Counted from the first letter of the stretch, positions 45,698-58,062 are shown. The stretch: 64,000 bases of DNA from Muscardinus avellanarius (GCA_963383645.1 OY726571.1:24492116-24556115), one strand, 5' to 3'. The notes: generated by a model not told the origin, from the sequence alone. Program-made: numbers and translations.

Positions 45698-45928
45698 TAG
45701 TTTTTTTTTGTTGTTGTTGTTGTTGTTTTTGCGGGTATAGGGATGGAACCCAGGGACATTTGACCTCCGAGCTACACCCCCTGCCCTATTTTTACTTTAT
45801 TTTGAAACAGGGTCTCACTAAATTGCGGACGGCCTCACTAAGTAGCTGAGGCTGTCCATGAACCGCCATCCTCTGGTTTCAGCCTCCCGAATGCTGGGAT
45901 TACAAGTGTGCACCACCAGGCCTGGCTT
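45698..45928 (-). mobile_element. B1-dID SINE with (TTG)n tail and TSD
   Basis: T run and TTG units, 'gcgggtatagggatggaacccagggacatttgacctccgagctac' to 'gtgtgcaccaccaggcctggc'. TSD tagaatgcaa at 45,688-45,697 and 45,929-45,938. Long subtype. Confidence 0.9.
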
Positions 45929-45939
45929 TAGAATGCAAT

Positions 45940-46379
45940 TGTGATGGACCAAGTGCTGTAGTTGCTACTTGATGAAGTCCCTCATAGGAAAAACTTCCAA
46001 AATTATTATGTTAATATTTAGTATTTAGGTTAGCCAGGGAAGAGGTAGCTTAATAATTCTCACTTTCTACAGCCGTTACCTTTTCTTAAGTAGAAGCTTT
46101 AAGTAAGGCATCCTAAAAGTTAATCAAACACAAAACCCACAAATTGTTACAAGAAAAGATAAGGAAGGTCAATTAAACAGTTATATGACAAACTTAGATG
46201 AAGGAATTATTAAACATTTGAGTGGAGAAGACATCAAAAACTACTCTCTTATTGATTATATCAGGTTCCTTGGAATTTGTCTGCTTGTGGACAACTCCCA
46301 CCAAACAGTACTTTGTACTCAGCTTGGAATAATTCAAGATGCTAATCTCAGTATGCTGTTGAAAGATGTCTCTCAACAC
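45940..46379. other. unique sequence
   Basis: An 80-codon ORF at 46,185-46,427 has no recognised domain; its end overlaps an L2 relic. Confidence 0.45.
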
Positions 46380-46495
46380 GTAAACTCCTCAAGAGCATTA
46401 ATCTTTTTCTGCTTTGGTCACTGGTAAATTCCAAATATCTTGGACAATGCCAGACACATAGTAGGTGCTTAATTAATAATGGATGCATGAATTGG
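46380..46495 (+). mobile_element. L2 3'-end relic
   Basis: 'aaactcctcaagagcattaatc' followed by 'gccagacacatagtaggtgcttaattaataatggatgcatgaa' is the classic L2 3' end. Confidence 0.65.
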
Positions 46496-47765
46496 TTTCA
46501 TCTTCTAATAGAATTTAATTTCCCTAAAAACGGTCATTTTGTCTGGCTTCCAACTATTTCTCTAAGTCCATTGTAGGCATGTTGGCTGACCAGCTCAATA
46601 GTGGGTTGAATAAAATTCAGCAGTATTAAAATATTGTTAGTGGAAGGGAGACCATGGTATAAGTACTCTTTGTTATATATCATTAAGCAATATGTCTGAC
46701 TTATCAATGATCCATTTTATATATTATGCTCTGACATTTTTGGAAATAAATGTTCGTTCAAATTTAGTGATTTACAATCTTTTTTTACCCATTTACTCAA
46801 TTTTCCTGAAGATTGAATGAACAATAACTCCACTGTTAGAAAATCCAGACTAAAAACATTTGTTTGAACTTTTCAAGTATCAAGGTTGTATGTTCTAACT
46901 TTGTTCAGTGTTTAAGGACAATTTTCTTTAGATAAAAATTTAATATCATCACTATAAAATCCATTTAAAAATTCCAGTAAAACTAAAAGTAGAAAAAATC
47001 TCATTGAAAGTAATGTTGAGGTCTCATCAAACTGTACAGTTGTGATTGAAAGAATGAGATGATGTTGGTTAGTGTGAACATCAAGCACAGGTTTTATAAC
47101 ATTTGTAAAATTTAAGGATTACAAAATAGAAAAATTAGACATATTGTCATCTGATTATTCCTTAAACTAATTTTATAACCTCAGTTGTAATCCTGACATT
47201 AGTAATATTGTACTAATTATTTTGTTAGTAGATGTATGAAAATACCTGGGTGACCAAGACCTACATGTTGGAGAAACAACCCATATTCTTTTTTTTAAAA
47301 TTTCTTTGTCACTGTTATACTTAGCATGACAAAAGATATTACCCTTTATCTCTAATTCTCATTTCACCTTTCTGTGTTGTATATTTTCCTTTAGACATAA
47401 CACAGTGAGCTCAGATTGATAAGAAAATAGAATCACAGTTTAAGATAATACAGGTTCTGGAGAACAACTGAGGATCTATGTTTTTTCCTTGATGAATTGC
47501 TAGGGTGGAATTCTAGAGACACCAAAGGATTTCCTTCTGAAGAAAAGTTCAGGGGGTCATGAATCCCAAGCTTAATACCCCCAGAGAGCTGCAAGTGTAT
47601 GGATTCATCATCAAGAGGGGGACAGGTGATTTTTGAAGGTTATTATGATATGCTTTTTTTTAAAAAAAACAATCTTTCTTTGCTTTTACATTTCCAAGAG
47701 ATATGTTAACCATTTCCATGCTGACTTTACTTTTTTTTCTGTTTTCTTTTTTTATCCTTTTCTTT
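46496..47765. other. unique AT-rich sequence
   Basis: No recognised element up to the candidate exon at 47,768. Confidence 0.5.
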
Positions 47766-47767
47766 AG

Positions 47768-47856
47768 GACTCAGAAATAGTATCTTTGAGATGGAGAAAC
47801 ATCTCAGAAAACTTGTTGTATTTGTAAAATGCTGATCTCCGTGCCATTGCTCCAAG
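47768..47856 (+). other. candidate spliced exon (transcript of unknown type)
   Basis: A strong pyrimidine tract and AG ('tttttttatccttttctttag') precede 89 bp that end in CCAAG|gtac, a usable donor. All three frames contain a stop within the exon, so it would be non-coding, or would hold the last codons of a protein. The next good acceptor on the same strand is at 48,274. No homology recognised; this could be chance in T-rich DNA. Confidence 0.3.
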
Positions 47857-48274
47857 GTACGCTACTGCATAGTAATCAGGGATATGGAGAGCTTTCCTGC
47901 TGAGTTAACAGGTTTCTGTTGTGATGAATGAAAGTAAAAATTATAGTAATTTTGAGGGTCAGTAACACAACTATACTACATCATATGCTTAGATTGAAAT
48001 TGAGCATGTTAACTACACGTGACTGCTGCTGAGTTCTAAACTCTACTGAATATCAGAGAGGATTTAACCAGCCACGTTCAGTCTGCTTCCCTTAACAAAA
48101 CAATTCTTCATAATGTGACTTTAATTATTTGAGAATAGTTTGCTACTGATCTCTCTGGTTACTTACTAACAGAAATTTCTGTTAACCAATAGTTTCAGTT
48201 ATGTTGATGAAACTTAAGAAGTGATCATTTAGAATAAAAATGATATTAATGCATCATTTTGTTTTCTTTTTCAG

Positions 48275-48545
48275 CCACGTTTCTAAACAAGGAGGCATCT
48301 TTGGAAATTCTGGGCAAAGAAAGTTCTTCCCCAAGAAGTTATGAGGGTGCTCTAGCCTTTTCCCATGTAAACAAACACAATGTTTAACCTCTCCACTAAC
48401 CACAGAATGAAAATCTCATTTAAAACATAGTTTCAGGAAAATTGGAGAAAGAGGCAAGAGATGTCAGAACTCTCAAATTGTGACTTCCTTGTATTACATG
48501 AATTGAGTCATTTAAAATAAAATGTTGGCATTATTAAAGTAACAT
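48275..48545 (+). other. candidate terminal exon with polyadenylation signal
   Basis: Acceptor 'gttttctttttcag' ends at 48,274. AATAAA at 48,516-48,521 lies about 240 bases downstream, followed by 'tgttggcatt'-type GT/T-rich sequence. No long ORF. With 47,768-47,856 this would form the last two exons of a short + strand transcript. Confidence 0.3.
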
Positions 48546-49080
48546 GAGTGTGATAGAAGCCTTTTCTTGCAAACAAATCCAATAGATCAACATGTATAAT
48601 AAAGGTAAACATTATTATGTGATAAAAATTTCATTGTCTTAATTGTGTGGTCACTGAACAGCATGTCACCTACAGAAAAGATCCCATCTAGGAACACCAA
48701 GTCACCCAGTTGTTTTGTCTCAAAATAAACCCAGAGTACCATTCAATTACCATTTATGAGAACTCATTCTTCTGACATTTTTACTCTTGGAAAACCACCT
48801 CACCAATGTGTGCTTCAGCATGTCTTTAACTAGTTATAATGACCTACCTAGCCACCTTCCATTAAAAATCATTCTGTGCTCTCAGAAGTGTAAATATCGA
48901 TATAAATACCACTTATAAAAGCTCAAGGTCTTAGTAAGTTTGCTTAAGTTTAAACCAGGAAAAAAGATTTCTAAGGCAGGCTGGGAGAAGGGTCATGACT
49001 AAGACTGTACCATAAACCTGGCCACAGGTAGAGACCACATGTTTGATATGTTCCAAAGTCATAATGTTCTACAATATGGT
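48546..49080. other. unique sequence
   Basis: No recognised element. Confidence 0.5.
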
Positions 49081-49084
49081 TTTT

Positions 49085-49335
49085 ATATCATGTTTTTATT
49101 TCAAATTGCAATTGTACTTTATGAATGAGATTCAAGGTTATACAGTCATACATGCACACATACCTTGATGTTTCCCCTCTACATCTCAACCAGCTACCCT
49201 CTCCTTCCTTTCCATACATGTTAATGAGATTAGTAGTGATACTTTCTTTTATGGACGTAACATTATTTGAAATGTCTCATTCCTCAATACTCCCTTTTCT
49301 CATCCCCATCCCAATATGTTTTATAAATATTTGAA
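49085..49335 (-). mobile_element. L1 3' UTR fragment
   Basis: 'tacagtcatacatgcacacataccttgatg' and 'ccctctccttcctttccatacatg', then 'gatactttcttttatggacgtaacattatttgaaatg', parallel the L1 3' end at 50,340-50,715 ('cacatatggacatatcattatttgaattg'). Read on the reverse strand. Confidence 0.55.
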
Positions 49336-49885
49336 TTAGGATTTAAACTTTAAAAATCAAAATTTGTGTTTATAAAACAACTCAGATATTCAGATTCCAT
49401 CCCAGAATTGTTGGGATCCCCAAATAGGATCTGTACACCTTAGCACTACACAAGTCTACACAAATCTACTACTTGCTACACAAGTCTTAATTTTCAATCC
49501 TGTTGTTGACACTATGCTTACAACATTAAGAGAGAAAATCTAGACAATTTATATTAGCACAAAGCAAAACAAGCTTGTCAATAAAATAAGTTTTTCAATA
49601 TCTTTGAATTATATTAACAATGATGTACCTTAGAATTTATATATAATTTAAAGAACAAGTTGGTTTTATGCACTAAAAATTATTTTATGCCTGGTACTAA
49701 CTTATCAGTATTTTTATGGGTATACAAAAAAATACAGAAACCTTCTCTGTTGATTGTTCTAGATATGGAGCAGTAGAACAAAAAATTAACGGATGGGTTA
49801 TTTTTAATTCTTTTTCTTTTCAATTTGATACCCTTTCCTGTCTCCCTACTGCTCAGTGCCCACTGTAATATCCTATATGTGAATC
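49336..49885. other. unique AT-rich sequence
   Basis: No recognised element. Confidence 0.45.
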
Positions 49886-49887
49886 TT

Positions 49888-50012
49888 TTCTCCTCCTCCT
49901 CCTCCTCCTCCTCCTCCTCCTCCTCCTCTTCCTCCTCCTCCTCCTCCTCCTCCTCCTCCTTCTTCTTCTTCTTCTTCTTCTTCTTCTTCTTCTTCTTCTT
50001 CTTCTTCTTCTT
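49888..50012. repeat. (TCC)n then (TTC)n trinucleotide repeat, about 125 bp
   Basis: About 24 TCC units with one TTC interruption, then about 17 TTC units. Pure pyrimidine on the + strand (GGA/GAA on the other). It generates spurious poly-Ser/poly-Phe and poly-Glu/poly-Lys ORFs. Confidence 0.97.
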
Positions 50013-50335
50013 GTTCATTTTTTGTTTTACCTTATTTCCTAACATTTTTCTAAATGGCTTTATATTAGTAAAGTTGAATAATAGGATAAGCATAAAAATC
50101 ACCATGTCTGTTTGATTTTATTAATTTATTAGAATTAAAGGTAAGTAAGGATACTTGGTTCAGATGCTAGTTTGCCACTTGTTTATGTGATCTTGAAGAC
50201 ATTATTAATACTTGAACTTATTATTTATAAACTCTAATTTAGGAACTGGTTGTCATAAAGATGAAATTATATAATAATAAATGTTGGTCATCTTTTTATT
50301 ATACACGCTATTCATTATATTAGTTTTTCAGTAGG
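50013..50335. other. unique AT-rich sequence
   Basis: No recognised element. Confidence 0.45.
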
Positions 50336-50339
50336 ACTC

Positions 50340-50715
50340 TACTTGCTTTTTTATTATGCATTTTTATTATACACCATAATGAAGTTCAGAGTAATAGAAA
50401 CTCTCAAATACATTGTACTTGGTATGTTTCTCTTCTGATTTCACCCAGCTTTCTCACCCTCCCATACATAATATTGAAATTGGTCTTGATAGCTTCACAT
50501 ATGGACATATCATTATTTGAATTGTTTCCATAATTAAGTCTCCCCTTTTACCTCCCTTTCCAAATCCCATTCCACTATTCTACTGGAATCTCTCCATTTA
50601 TCTGAAGTTCCTTTTATTTCCCAATTTGTCTCTAGGTTCCACATATGAGTGAAAACATATGGCTCTTTTTTGAGGCTGGCTAATATTAAAACATATCCCA
50701 GGTGGCATAGGTATA
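50340..50715 (-). mobile_element. L1 3' UTR fragment
   Basis: 'ttattatacaccataatgaagttcag', 'cacatatggacatatcattatttg', 'tctctaggttccacatatgagtgaaaacatatggctcttttttgaggctggctaatatt' is the L1 3' end in reverse orientation. It probably belongs to an older L1 subfamily than 59,870. Confidence 0.6.
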
Positions 50716-51280
50716 TAAGAACATTAATCATAACCTACATATAAGAATTCATACTCATCATTTTATTCCCATAACATTTATTAAAATATCGTTTAACCTA
50801 CAAAGTTTATGAATTGCTTAGTAAACTTTATCTGTGCAACTCCATTAGAGCATTTTAAAAGCAAAACATTTAAATATCTATAAAAATAGCAGAGGTGGTG
50901 AAAACAGTTGGTATTTGCATATTACTTTATGAAAAGACTATGACTTTTAAATACTTTCTCTAATTTACAATTTAAGAAACATTGTGAGGTATATAAGATA
51001 GTTATTATTTTTATTAATCTAATTTTATATATGAGTTTACTAAGAAACCTAAAGGAAATGTAGATTTCCTGGCTACATTTAGAAACCACAATTTATGTCT
51101 TTTGGCCTTGGATTCACAGTTCTGGCATTCATTTGTATTTTTTTCCTAGGAGCAAGTTGAATTGTAGATATGTGATTGATTGTGAGAATAAACATCCATT
51201 GATTGTTTGATTTTTAAAACCCAAAATAGATTATAAAATTCAGATAATCTTTTGTTCAAAAATATACACAAATATGTTGA
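50716..51280. other. unique AT-rich sequence
   Basis: No recognised element. Confidence 0.5.
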
Positions 51281-51484
51281 GTGTGTGTATGTGTGTGTAT
51301 GTATGTGGTACTATAAATTGAACTTAGAGACCTTCTACCTCTGAGCTACACCCCCAATCCCATTTTATTTTTTTACTTTGAAATGGGGTCTTGCTAAGTT
51401 GCTGAGGCTAGCCTTGAACCTGCAATCCTCCTATTTCAGCTTCCTAAATATTGGGATTACAGGCATGTACCACCACATTTGGCT
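51281..51484 (-). mobile_element. B1-dID SINE with GT/GTAT tail
   Basis: GT-rich run, 'ggtactataaattgaacttagagaccttctacctctgagctacac' to 'atgtaccaccacatttggc'. Old copy. Confidence 0.8.
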
Positions 51485-52525
51485 AAATGTATCTTTTTAA
51501 TGCCATCCCCATCTGTAGTTATAATAAATAAACTCTTCTAATGTAAAAGGCAACCAGCAAGCTCTTTTTATTCACCAGGTATTTCCAGACTGACAGCTCT
51601 GGGAAGGTATTTTAAGATTACTTTAAAAGTTAATAACAGAAGTAAGGTAGGCCTGGAGTTCAGCAGTCCCTAGAGTAGTACATCCTAGTTTACCACCAAT
51701 GTGTGTCACATCACTGACCTCAGAAGGTGTGAATTTGTCGCCATCAGTAAACACAGTGCCTGTCAGTAATGTTTTAACCTTGGAAACTCTTTCCCTTGAC
51801 CCATTCAAAAGCATATTATTTTTTGATAGACTCTGAAAGCTAGTTCTGCCAATTATATGTGGCTCCTACTTATTGTATTATGTCTGTGTTGTCCTTGAAA
51901 TGTTTTCAGGTTAATTATTTATAGTGACATGCTAATGAATAAAAAGTTCACAAAGGGAAAACTGAAAGGGTGCTCATGTATAAATGGCCAACCTAACCAC
52001 TACGCATCTGAAATGTACCCCTGATGAAGGTGCAATAGTCTCTGTATTTATTTTAATAGGTCATAGATAATAGATTTGTATTATTGTAGCCATACAGAGG
52101 ACACATGATATGATAACCCAGAAAAGAAGCAAATGGATCTGGACACTGGAGATTGTTCATGTGAAAGGAAAGGTCAGAACAATAATGGATAATTTAATGG
52201 GTGGTTAGGTTTTTGGAATCAGGATAGGTTTATGCAAATATGCTGAGATCGATTTAGATTTATATACTCACCTTCTTGTGGTAGAAAGAATACAAGTACA
52301 CCTTACAATTATGTCAGTCATCAGCCCTGGATGTGAGGTTCTTCAACAAATTGTGGCACATGCTTTCCTAATGTGTGTGACTTCTTATCTATGTGACACT
52401 TTGTCATGTTTTTACTCTTATCGTATTATAAACTTCAACCTATAGTAAGCCTCAGAATTATCTAGAGATCAGTTACAACATTGCTATTTCATACTGTTCT
52501 TTCTCTTATACTCAGTTTCCATTTG
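51485..52525. other. unique sequence
   Basis: No recognised element. Confidence 0.5.
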
Positions 52526-52933
52526 CTTCAGTCAACATTCCTACTGCTGTGATCCAAAGCAAATGACAACACAGCTTAGAGGAATTTGCTCATAGTGTTT
52601 GGAGATTTCAAGGTTGAGTCCAAGTGAGGCCATAGTTTGCAGAGCTCAGGACATGATAGTAGGAAGCAAAAAGAGAGAAATACAAGGCTCTGCTCTCACA
52701 TCATGGAGGCCAGAAAAAAGAGCAAGCAAAGAGATTCAAAAGTCCCTGAGGCAACATGCCCAGAAACCCATCTTCTCCAGCCACATTCTACCTGCCTAGG
52801 TTACCATCCCGTAAATCCATTACAATAGATTTAACTACTAATGAGATTGCAACCCTCATGACTTAATGATATCAACTCCAAAGAATAATAGATGATATGT
52901 TTAGGGTACATTCTATATCTAACCATAATATGG
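52526..52933 (-). mobile_element. MaLR-type LTR
   Basis: 'cagtcaacattcctactgctgtgatccaaag', 'cacagcttagaggaatttgctcatag', 'acatcatggaggccagaaaaaag', 'cattctacctgcctaggttaccatcc' and 'gggtacattctatatctaaccataatatgg'. Same layout as 23,190-23,695. Short ORFs over it are incidental. Confidence 0.65.
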
Positions 52934-53605
52934 ATTTAATAGAAATGAATTTGGACTAAGAAACTATATTTCTAACAACTTTCCAGGTGATACTGATGCC
53001 ATTGGTGTTTGAAGAGCATTGACATAGATAGAAGAGCTATTAGTATAGCAAAGCCTCAGATAGTTTTTATTAAAGAATATGTTATGAGATGCTTTTCTGT
53101 AGCCAGATTCCTCTGCTATCATAAAATGTTCTTATGATGCTCATACACTTTGCTAGATAACTTCTAACAATAAAGGGTGCTAAGAATTTTTATTTGAAAT
53201 TGTTTTCTTGGAAGGTGATACTTGAACATAATTATTAAGATGCATTTATGCTATGAATACTGCAATGTGACACCAAAATCAGTAGCATTACCAATATTTA
53301 CACTTTGTGCAAATAAAAACACCTAGACCTTTAGGCTTTGAGGAGGTAACCCTGAATTATTAATGTCTCTAGGTGAAATAAAATAGATGGGGATTATGGT
53401 AAATGCTTCCTCCCATTTTAACGGTTAAAGAAAAAGATTTAAAATATGTTTTCAGTTCCTAGAAATAGCTTACCTTCTACTATACTCAGAGGAATCCCTT
53501 ATTTAACAAGTATTCTTTGATTGCCCGTTGTGTGCCCACTGTGTTTGCCTACCATGCAAAAGGAAATACCTCCTTTTTATGCTTGAATACTTTCCTTTTC
53601 CACAG
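52934..53605. other. unique sequence upstream of the candidate exon
   Basis: No recognised element. It ends in the polypyrimidine tract and AG of the exon at 53,606. Confidence 0.5.
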
Positions 53606-53714
53606 ACATTTCCACTGGGCCTGGGAGATGGGCAATTCTATGCATGGACAGATGGTTTGAGAAGAAAGGACTGGCATGACTATGAAAGCATTCAGAAAGA
53701 GGCTATGCGCTCAG
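53606..53714 (+). CDS. candidate internal coding exon of an unidentified host gene
   Basis: A 109-bp block with canonical splice signals: acceptor 'actttccttttccacag' ending at 53,605 and donor TCAG|gtatgg at 53,714/53,715. It is read in phase 0 and ends one base into the next codon. The open frame gives 36 residues beginning [18 protein letters not shown], then a basic stretch (RRK) and an acidic/aromatic part ([13 protein letters not shown]). The composition (two Trp, two Tyr, two Phe, Gly- and Asp-rich) is unlike random AT-rich translation or the surrounding repeats. No signal peptide or membrane segment can be judged from one exon. I do not recognise the protein; no partner exon was found with confidence, so the rest of the gene probably lies outside the window. 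Confidence 0.6.
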
Positions 53715-55594
53715 GTATGGAGTCCAGTGTAAGCCAAAGTGCTGCTTTCCTTTCTGCAGGGTCCCATTTGTCACTTTAAGGATCTTGGATTAGTATTTCT
53801 TCTCTACACAATGAAGTATGTCTCAAGATATTATTGGAAATCAATACTAGGTAGAACGATAACTTCAAATTTCAGAGGAAAAATAAATAAATAGCCTTTC
53901 TAATGTTAGCTACAGAGAAGGTCACTAGAAGTTGAGAAATCTATAGCACTTTGTGTTTCTCAACTCCCTTTCCATAATTTCTAAGGTTATGTTGAGATGT
54001 TGTCAATGAGACATGACCTGGTAGTCATGTATTGGAGCAAGATTCACTCATTAGGACTGAAGTGTATCCTACTTACAATGCCAAGTACCTAAGGGGTACC
54101 ATAATTTCCATGCCTTGCAAGCAGGTACAGAATATCCATAAATCACAGCATCTGGGGACCTGAGGTTGGCAATACTTAGACATGCAAACAGAAGGTTAAA
54201 TAGGATATCAAGTAATCCTTGCCATGTGTAGCAAAATTCTAGTCTTGGTTTAGAGTTAGAGAACAGAGTAACAAGAAAGAATAAGTCCTTCTAGGAAGAC
54301 TGAAAAAATATGTTGTTGGAAACAAATATTCAGAAGAATATGTGAGTAGAAATTTAGTAAAAGTGAGTAACACATTTTAGGAAGCCCATATTCTGTTTTT
54401 CAGCCAAAGGACCTCTCGGTTTTTTTTTTTTATGGTGAGAATGACAAAGAAATAGAGCAGCTACTATTCAGTAAAAAATATTTGAACAGCACTAAGACAC
54501 TGCATCTGATTCATACCAGCAAAGCAGCTATGACCACATATGGTCAGCCTTCCTCATCAAGATGAAAGGCATACACACATCACTCATTTAGCCCTTCCCC
54601 AATTCCCACCCCAATCAACCTTATATTAACCCAGTCATCTGTTTCTCTTTAGAATCTTTAGAATTCATGATACCAAAGTTTGAGACATTCACTTAATCTT
54701 ATAAGCTGTACTACCACAATGTTCAGATGCTGATAAAATAATAAAAAAATTTACTGAATGAATGTTTTGTACTAAGTACTTCACACAGGTATTTTATTTT
54801 TATTTAAACCTCAGAAAAAATTATTAGATGTTCTTATCCCAACCTTGTAAAAAATAGAATAAAATCAAATCCCCAAGATTTACTAACATTTTGATCAAAT
54901 AGTTAATATTTTGTAGAGCAAGATTGAGAGCCAGGTCTTATCATGCTCCATTATACTCCACTCTCTGACATCAAATAATAATAAGTGAGCAATATGGAGC
55001 AATATCAAAGGAATATATAAGTAAGAGAAACACCTACATTGAAACCATACCTTTTCTATACATGAGCTAAGTAGTATATTTCTGTTTCTGATATTTTACA
55101 GAATTGTCCAAAGAATTAAAAATAATGAGCTTAAAATAAACAGCCAATTATTTGGACATATCAAAAATTCAGCTAATGATAAATGTAATTATTGATCCTT
55201 TTTTTTTAGTTTTACATGAATGGGTATGCTTGCCCTTTGCTTTTTCCATAGAAGAAATGAGTTTTCCTAAAATGGATTTTTAGATACAAAATCTAGTACT
55301 TCATCTTTATTTCTGCTTCATATCATCCTTTCCAACTCCTGAATAAACATGACTCTTATATTCTTATCAGCACTTAATTAATGGAAAATTGATCTATAAG
55401 GGAAGTTAGTAATATAACAAATTCTTTATAAATTTCTTCTTCAATTAAAAAAGTTTTCAGTGTTAGATTTTTATATGAACAACCTGAAGATATATAAAAT
55501 GCAATAGACTAGACCTCATTATTTTTATATTGTAAAATATATCATAAGTACAAGTATATTAAAATATGAATGTAAGTAGTATGAATGTAGCATG
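53715..55594. other. unique sequence, presumed intron
   Basis: No second exon or recognised gene. Near 54,565-54,625 'catacacacatcactcatttagcccttccccaattcccacccc' resembles a short L1 3' UTR fragment (compare 39,300-39,345). Confidence 0.45.
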
Positions 55595-55735
55595 ATCAAC
55601 CTGGACACTCATTGTTGGGAGGGAGAGAAAGGGGAAGCAGGGGGAGGGGAGGGCACCAAGCACTATCTGAATGTATGCCATTTTCAATATGATCCACATA
55701 AAAATATGCATGTATATATATATGAAATAAACACA
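55595..55735 (+). mobile_element. L1 3' end fragment
   Basis: G-rich 'gttgggagggagagaaaggggaagcagggggaggggagggcaccaagcactatctgaatgtatgcc', then AT-rich sequence, resembles the L1 3' UTR in sense orientation, like bases 1-150. Confidence 0.5.
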
Positions 55736-55889
55736 CACACACAAACTTGCAGATACTGAATCAAAATAAACAGCTCTGTATTTCATTTCTAGGCCATGAA
55801 AAGTATTTGTGCCATTATGTCCTGTCCAAGGCCTGGACTTTGTTTTGCTCTATTACTTTTCTCTAGTTATTACCATTTGTATATTTATG

Positions 55890-57850
55890 CTTAAACAAAT
55901 ACTGTTAACATTTTGCCTGTTTGAACTTTATCTAAAAGTTGAGTTATATTTTATTACTTCTTTATACAAGGCAATTATTTTTAAGATTCATCTATGTAAA
56001 TGAGTACAACTCTACTTAATTCATTTTTCCTGTTATTAAATTTTCTACAACATTATCCCCTTCTTGGGCGTTTGCAAAGTATCCAAGATTTAGTTGTCAT
56101 GCATAACTCTGCTCTAAGAAATTCTAGTACCTGGTTATGATTTTAGATAATACATTTTTAGAGTGAATATTTAATAGCAGATTTGTGTGTCTAAGGAATG
56201 CACATTTCACCTTTAGCCATACCAATCTGCTTTTCAAAATTGTTACATCAATTCATTCCAATAAATAAGGGACTGAATTCTCATTGCTTGACATCCTTAA
56301 TCAGAATTTTTTTCCAATTTTATGGTATGAAATGATGTCTCATTTTCACTTACATTTGCTTTTACATTTTCCTAGTCTCTAATGTGGTTAATCATTTTAT
56401 GCCTACAAATCATTTGTTTTTCCCTTTTCGTAAAATTTCTAGTAATTTCTATTTTCAGGTTTTGAAATTTTTTCATTTTCTTTGATCCATACAGTACACT
56501 TAATGTATTCTAGATAATAACCCTTAATGGTTAAATATGCTAAAAAATTTTATCTCACATGTTACAGACTTTAAAAGATTCCTTATGCATTTTTTGAGAA
56601 ATATTTCTTAATTTTGATGCACTTAAATTTGGAATTCATTGTTTAAGGATAGATCAGTCTGGTCTTCCATATTGTCTTTTAAAAGTCTGACAAAACTTCT
56701 TAGGTTTTCCCTTAAATCTACCTGTTCTTCATTTTTATGCAATTTAAGGGTCTGATATTTATTTAGTATTTATCTATTTGGTTATTCAATCCTCAACACT
56801 ATTTGTTGAGATTTGTGTATTTCTTTTTATTTATGAAGTGTTAACTCTACTATAAATTCTTTCTATATTTGCCTGTATTCTTTCTGGATTCTGAATTCTA
56901 TTCTATGAGAAAAATGATTGTGCTAATAATATAATAGCTTATATAAAATGTACTCACAATAACTCTTGATATCTGGTACAGCTCAAAAAGGAGTTACTTT
57001 TTTGATCTTCTTCTTGGGGAAAATTTCAATTTTTACATTATGTCCTTTCTAATTATTTTACCTTCAGCTTTAAATTTACCATCACATTGGGTGGGCGTGT
57101 AGTTCATTGGTAGAGCACTTGCTAACATAGTCAAGAATCTGTGCTCAATCCCTAGCACTGCCAAAAATAAATAATATACATACACAGATTTTAAAAGTAC
57201 ATTGAGTGTATTGGTAAACCAGGGGATAATGATATTTAACAATATCAAAATGTCCATTCCATAGAATATCATATTTATTTGCTACTTATTTATTATATTT
57301 CGGAATGAGTTTACAGTATTATTCTTGGGATTTTTTAGTATTAATCCTAGAAAACTAGTAGTATGTGGGTGTTTTATAGTTTTTAATATTATTGATATTC
57401 TTTATTATTTGCAGCTAGTATATAGAAGTATCAATATTTTTAGTATTAATTTATTTTGAAGAAATTCTAAACTTTTCTATTAATTAAAATCAGTTGCTTG
57501 TAGGTTAGTTTGTTTTCGATGTAGACACTCATCTGCAAATAGTGACAATGTTTTAAAAAATGTTTCCTTTCCATTCTAGTTCTTATAATTTTACTATTTT
57601 TTATTCAATTATGACACATGGTAGAAACTGGTGTAATGTTGAATAGTAGGTAATTATAGCTACCTTTGACTTTTGGTGATTTCTTTACATTAAAAATTAA
57701 ATATCTTTTAAAATTTGTATCTATTTATCTATCTAATATAGGTTTACTTTATTATCTTAACTAACATGATAAATATACACTATACATTTAATGATTAAGC
57801 TTCATTATGTTATATTTGCATTTGTTTTATGAAAAGTTTATGAATTTTAT
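55890..57850 (-). mobile_element. ancient L1 ORF2 region
   Basis: Reverse-strand old L1 ORF2/3' sequence: 'attctttctggattctgaattctattc', 'gtgtatttctttttatttatg', 'tagacactcatctgcaaatagtgacaatg' and 'gtgtaatgttgaatagtag', the last two being the conserved ORF2 segment. Very decayed, interrupted by an ID element at 57,088. Limits are approximate. Confidence 0.55.
57088..57172 (+). mobile_element. ID-type SINE (tRNA-Ala-derived)
   Basis: 'tgggtgggcgtgtagttcattggtagagcacttgctaacat', with 'gtgctcaatccctagcactgcc' and an A-rich tail. It shows tRNA-like A-box ('tagttcattgg') and B-box-like segments but lacks a full tRNA fold. Confidence 0.8.
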
Positions 57851-57867
57851 TTTTAAAACCCAAATGA

Positions 57868-58062
57868 AAGCTGGTGGTGCACGCTTGTAATCCCAGTACT
57901 TGGGAGGCTGAGACAGGGGGATCATGCAGGTTTGAAGCCAGTCTCAGCTACTTAGTGAGGGTCTTGGCAACCTACTGAGACCTTGTTTCCAACCAAAATA
58001 AAAATGGGTCTGGGAGTGTAACCGGAGGTACAGAGCCCCTGGGTTCCATCCCCAGTATCATT
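57868..58062 (+). mobile_element. B1-dID SINE
   Basis: 'agctggtggtgcacgcttgtaatcccagtacttgggaggctgagac' to 'gggtctgggagtgtaaccggaggtacagagcccctgggttcc'. Long subtype. Confidence 0.85.

Noticed and set aside
49680..50105. 141-codon reverse ORF with long poly-Lys and poly-Glu runs
   Set aside because: It is the translation of the TCC/TTC microsatellite plus flanks; no splice sites or conserved domain.
57088..57172. Possible functional tRNA gene
   Set aside because: Has tRNA-like box sequences but no complete cloverleaf, an A-rich tail and typical ID-SINE form.
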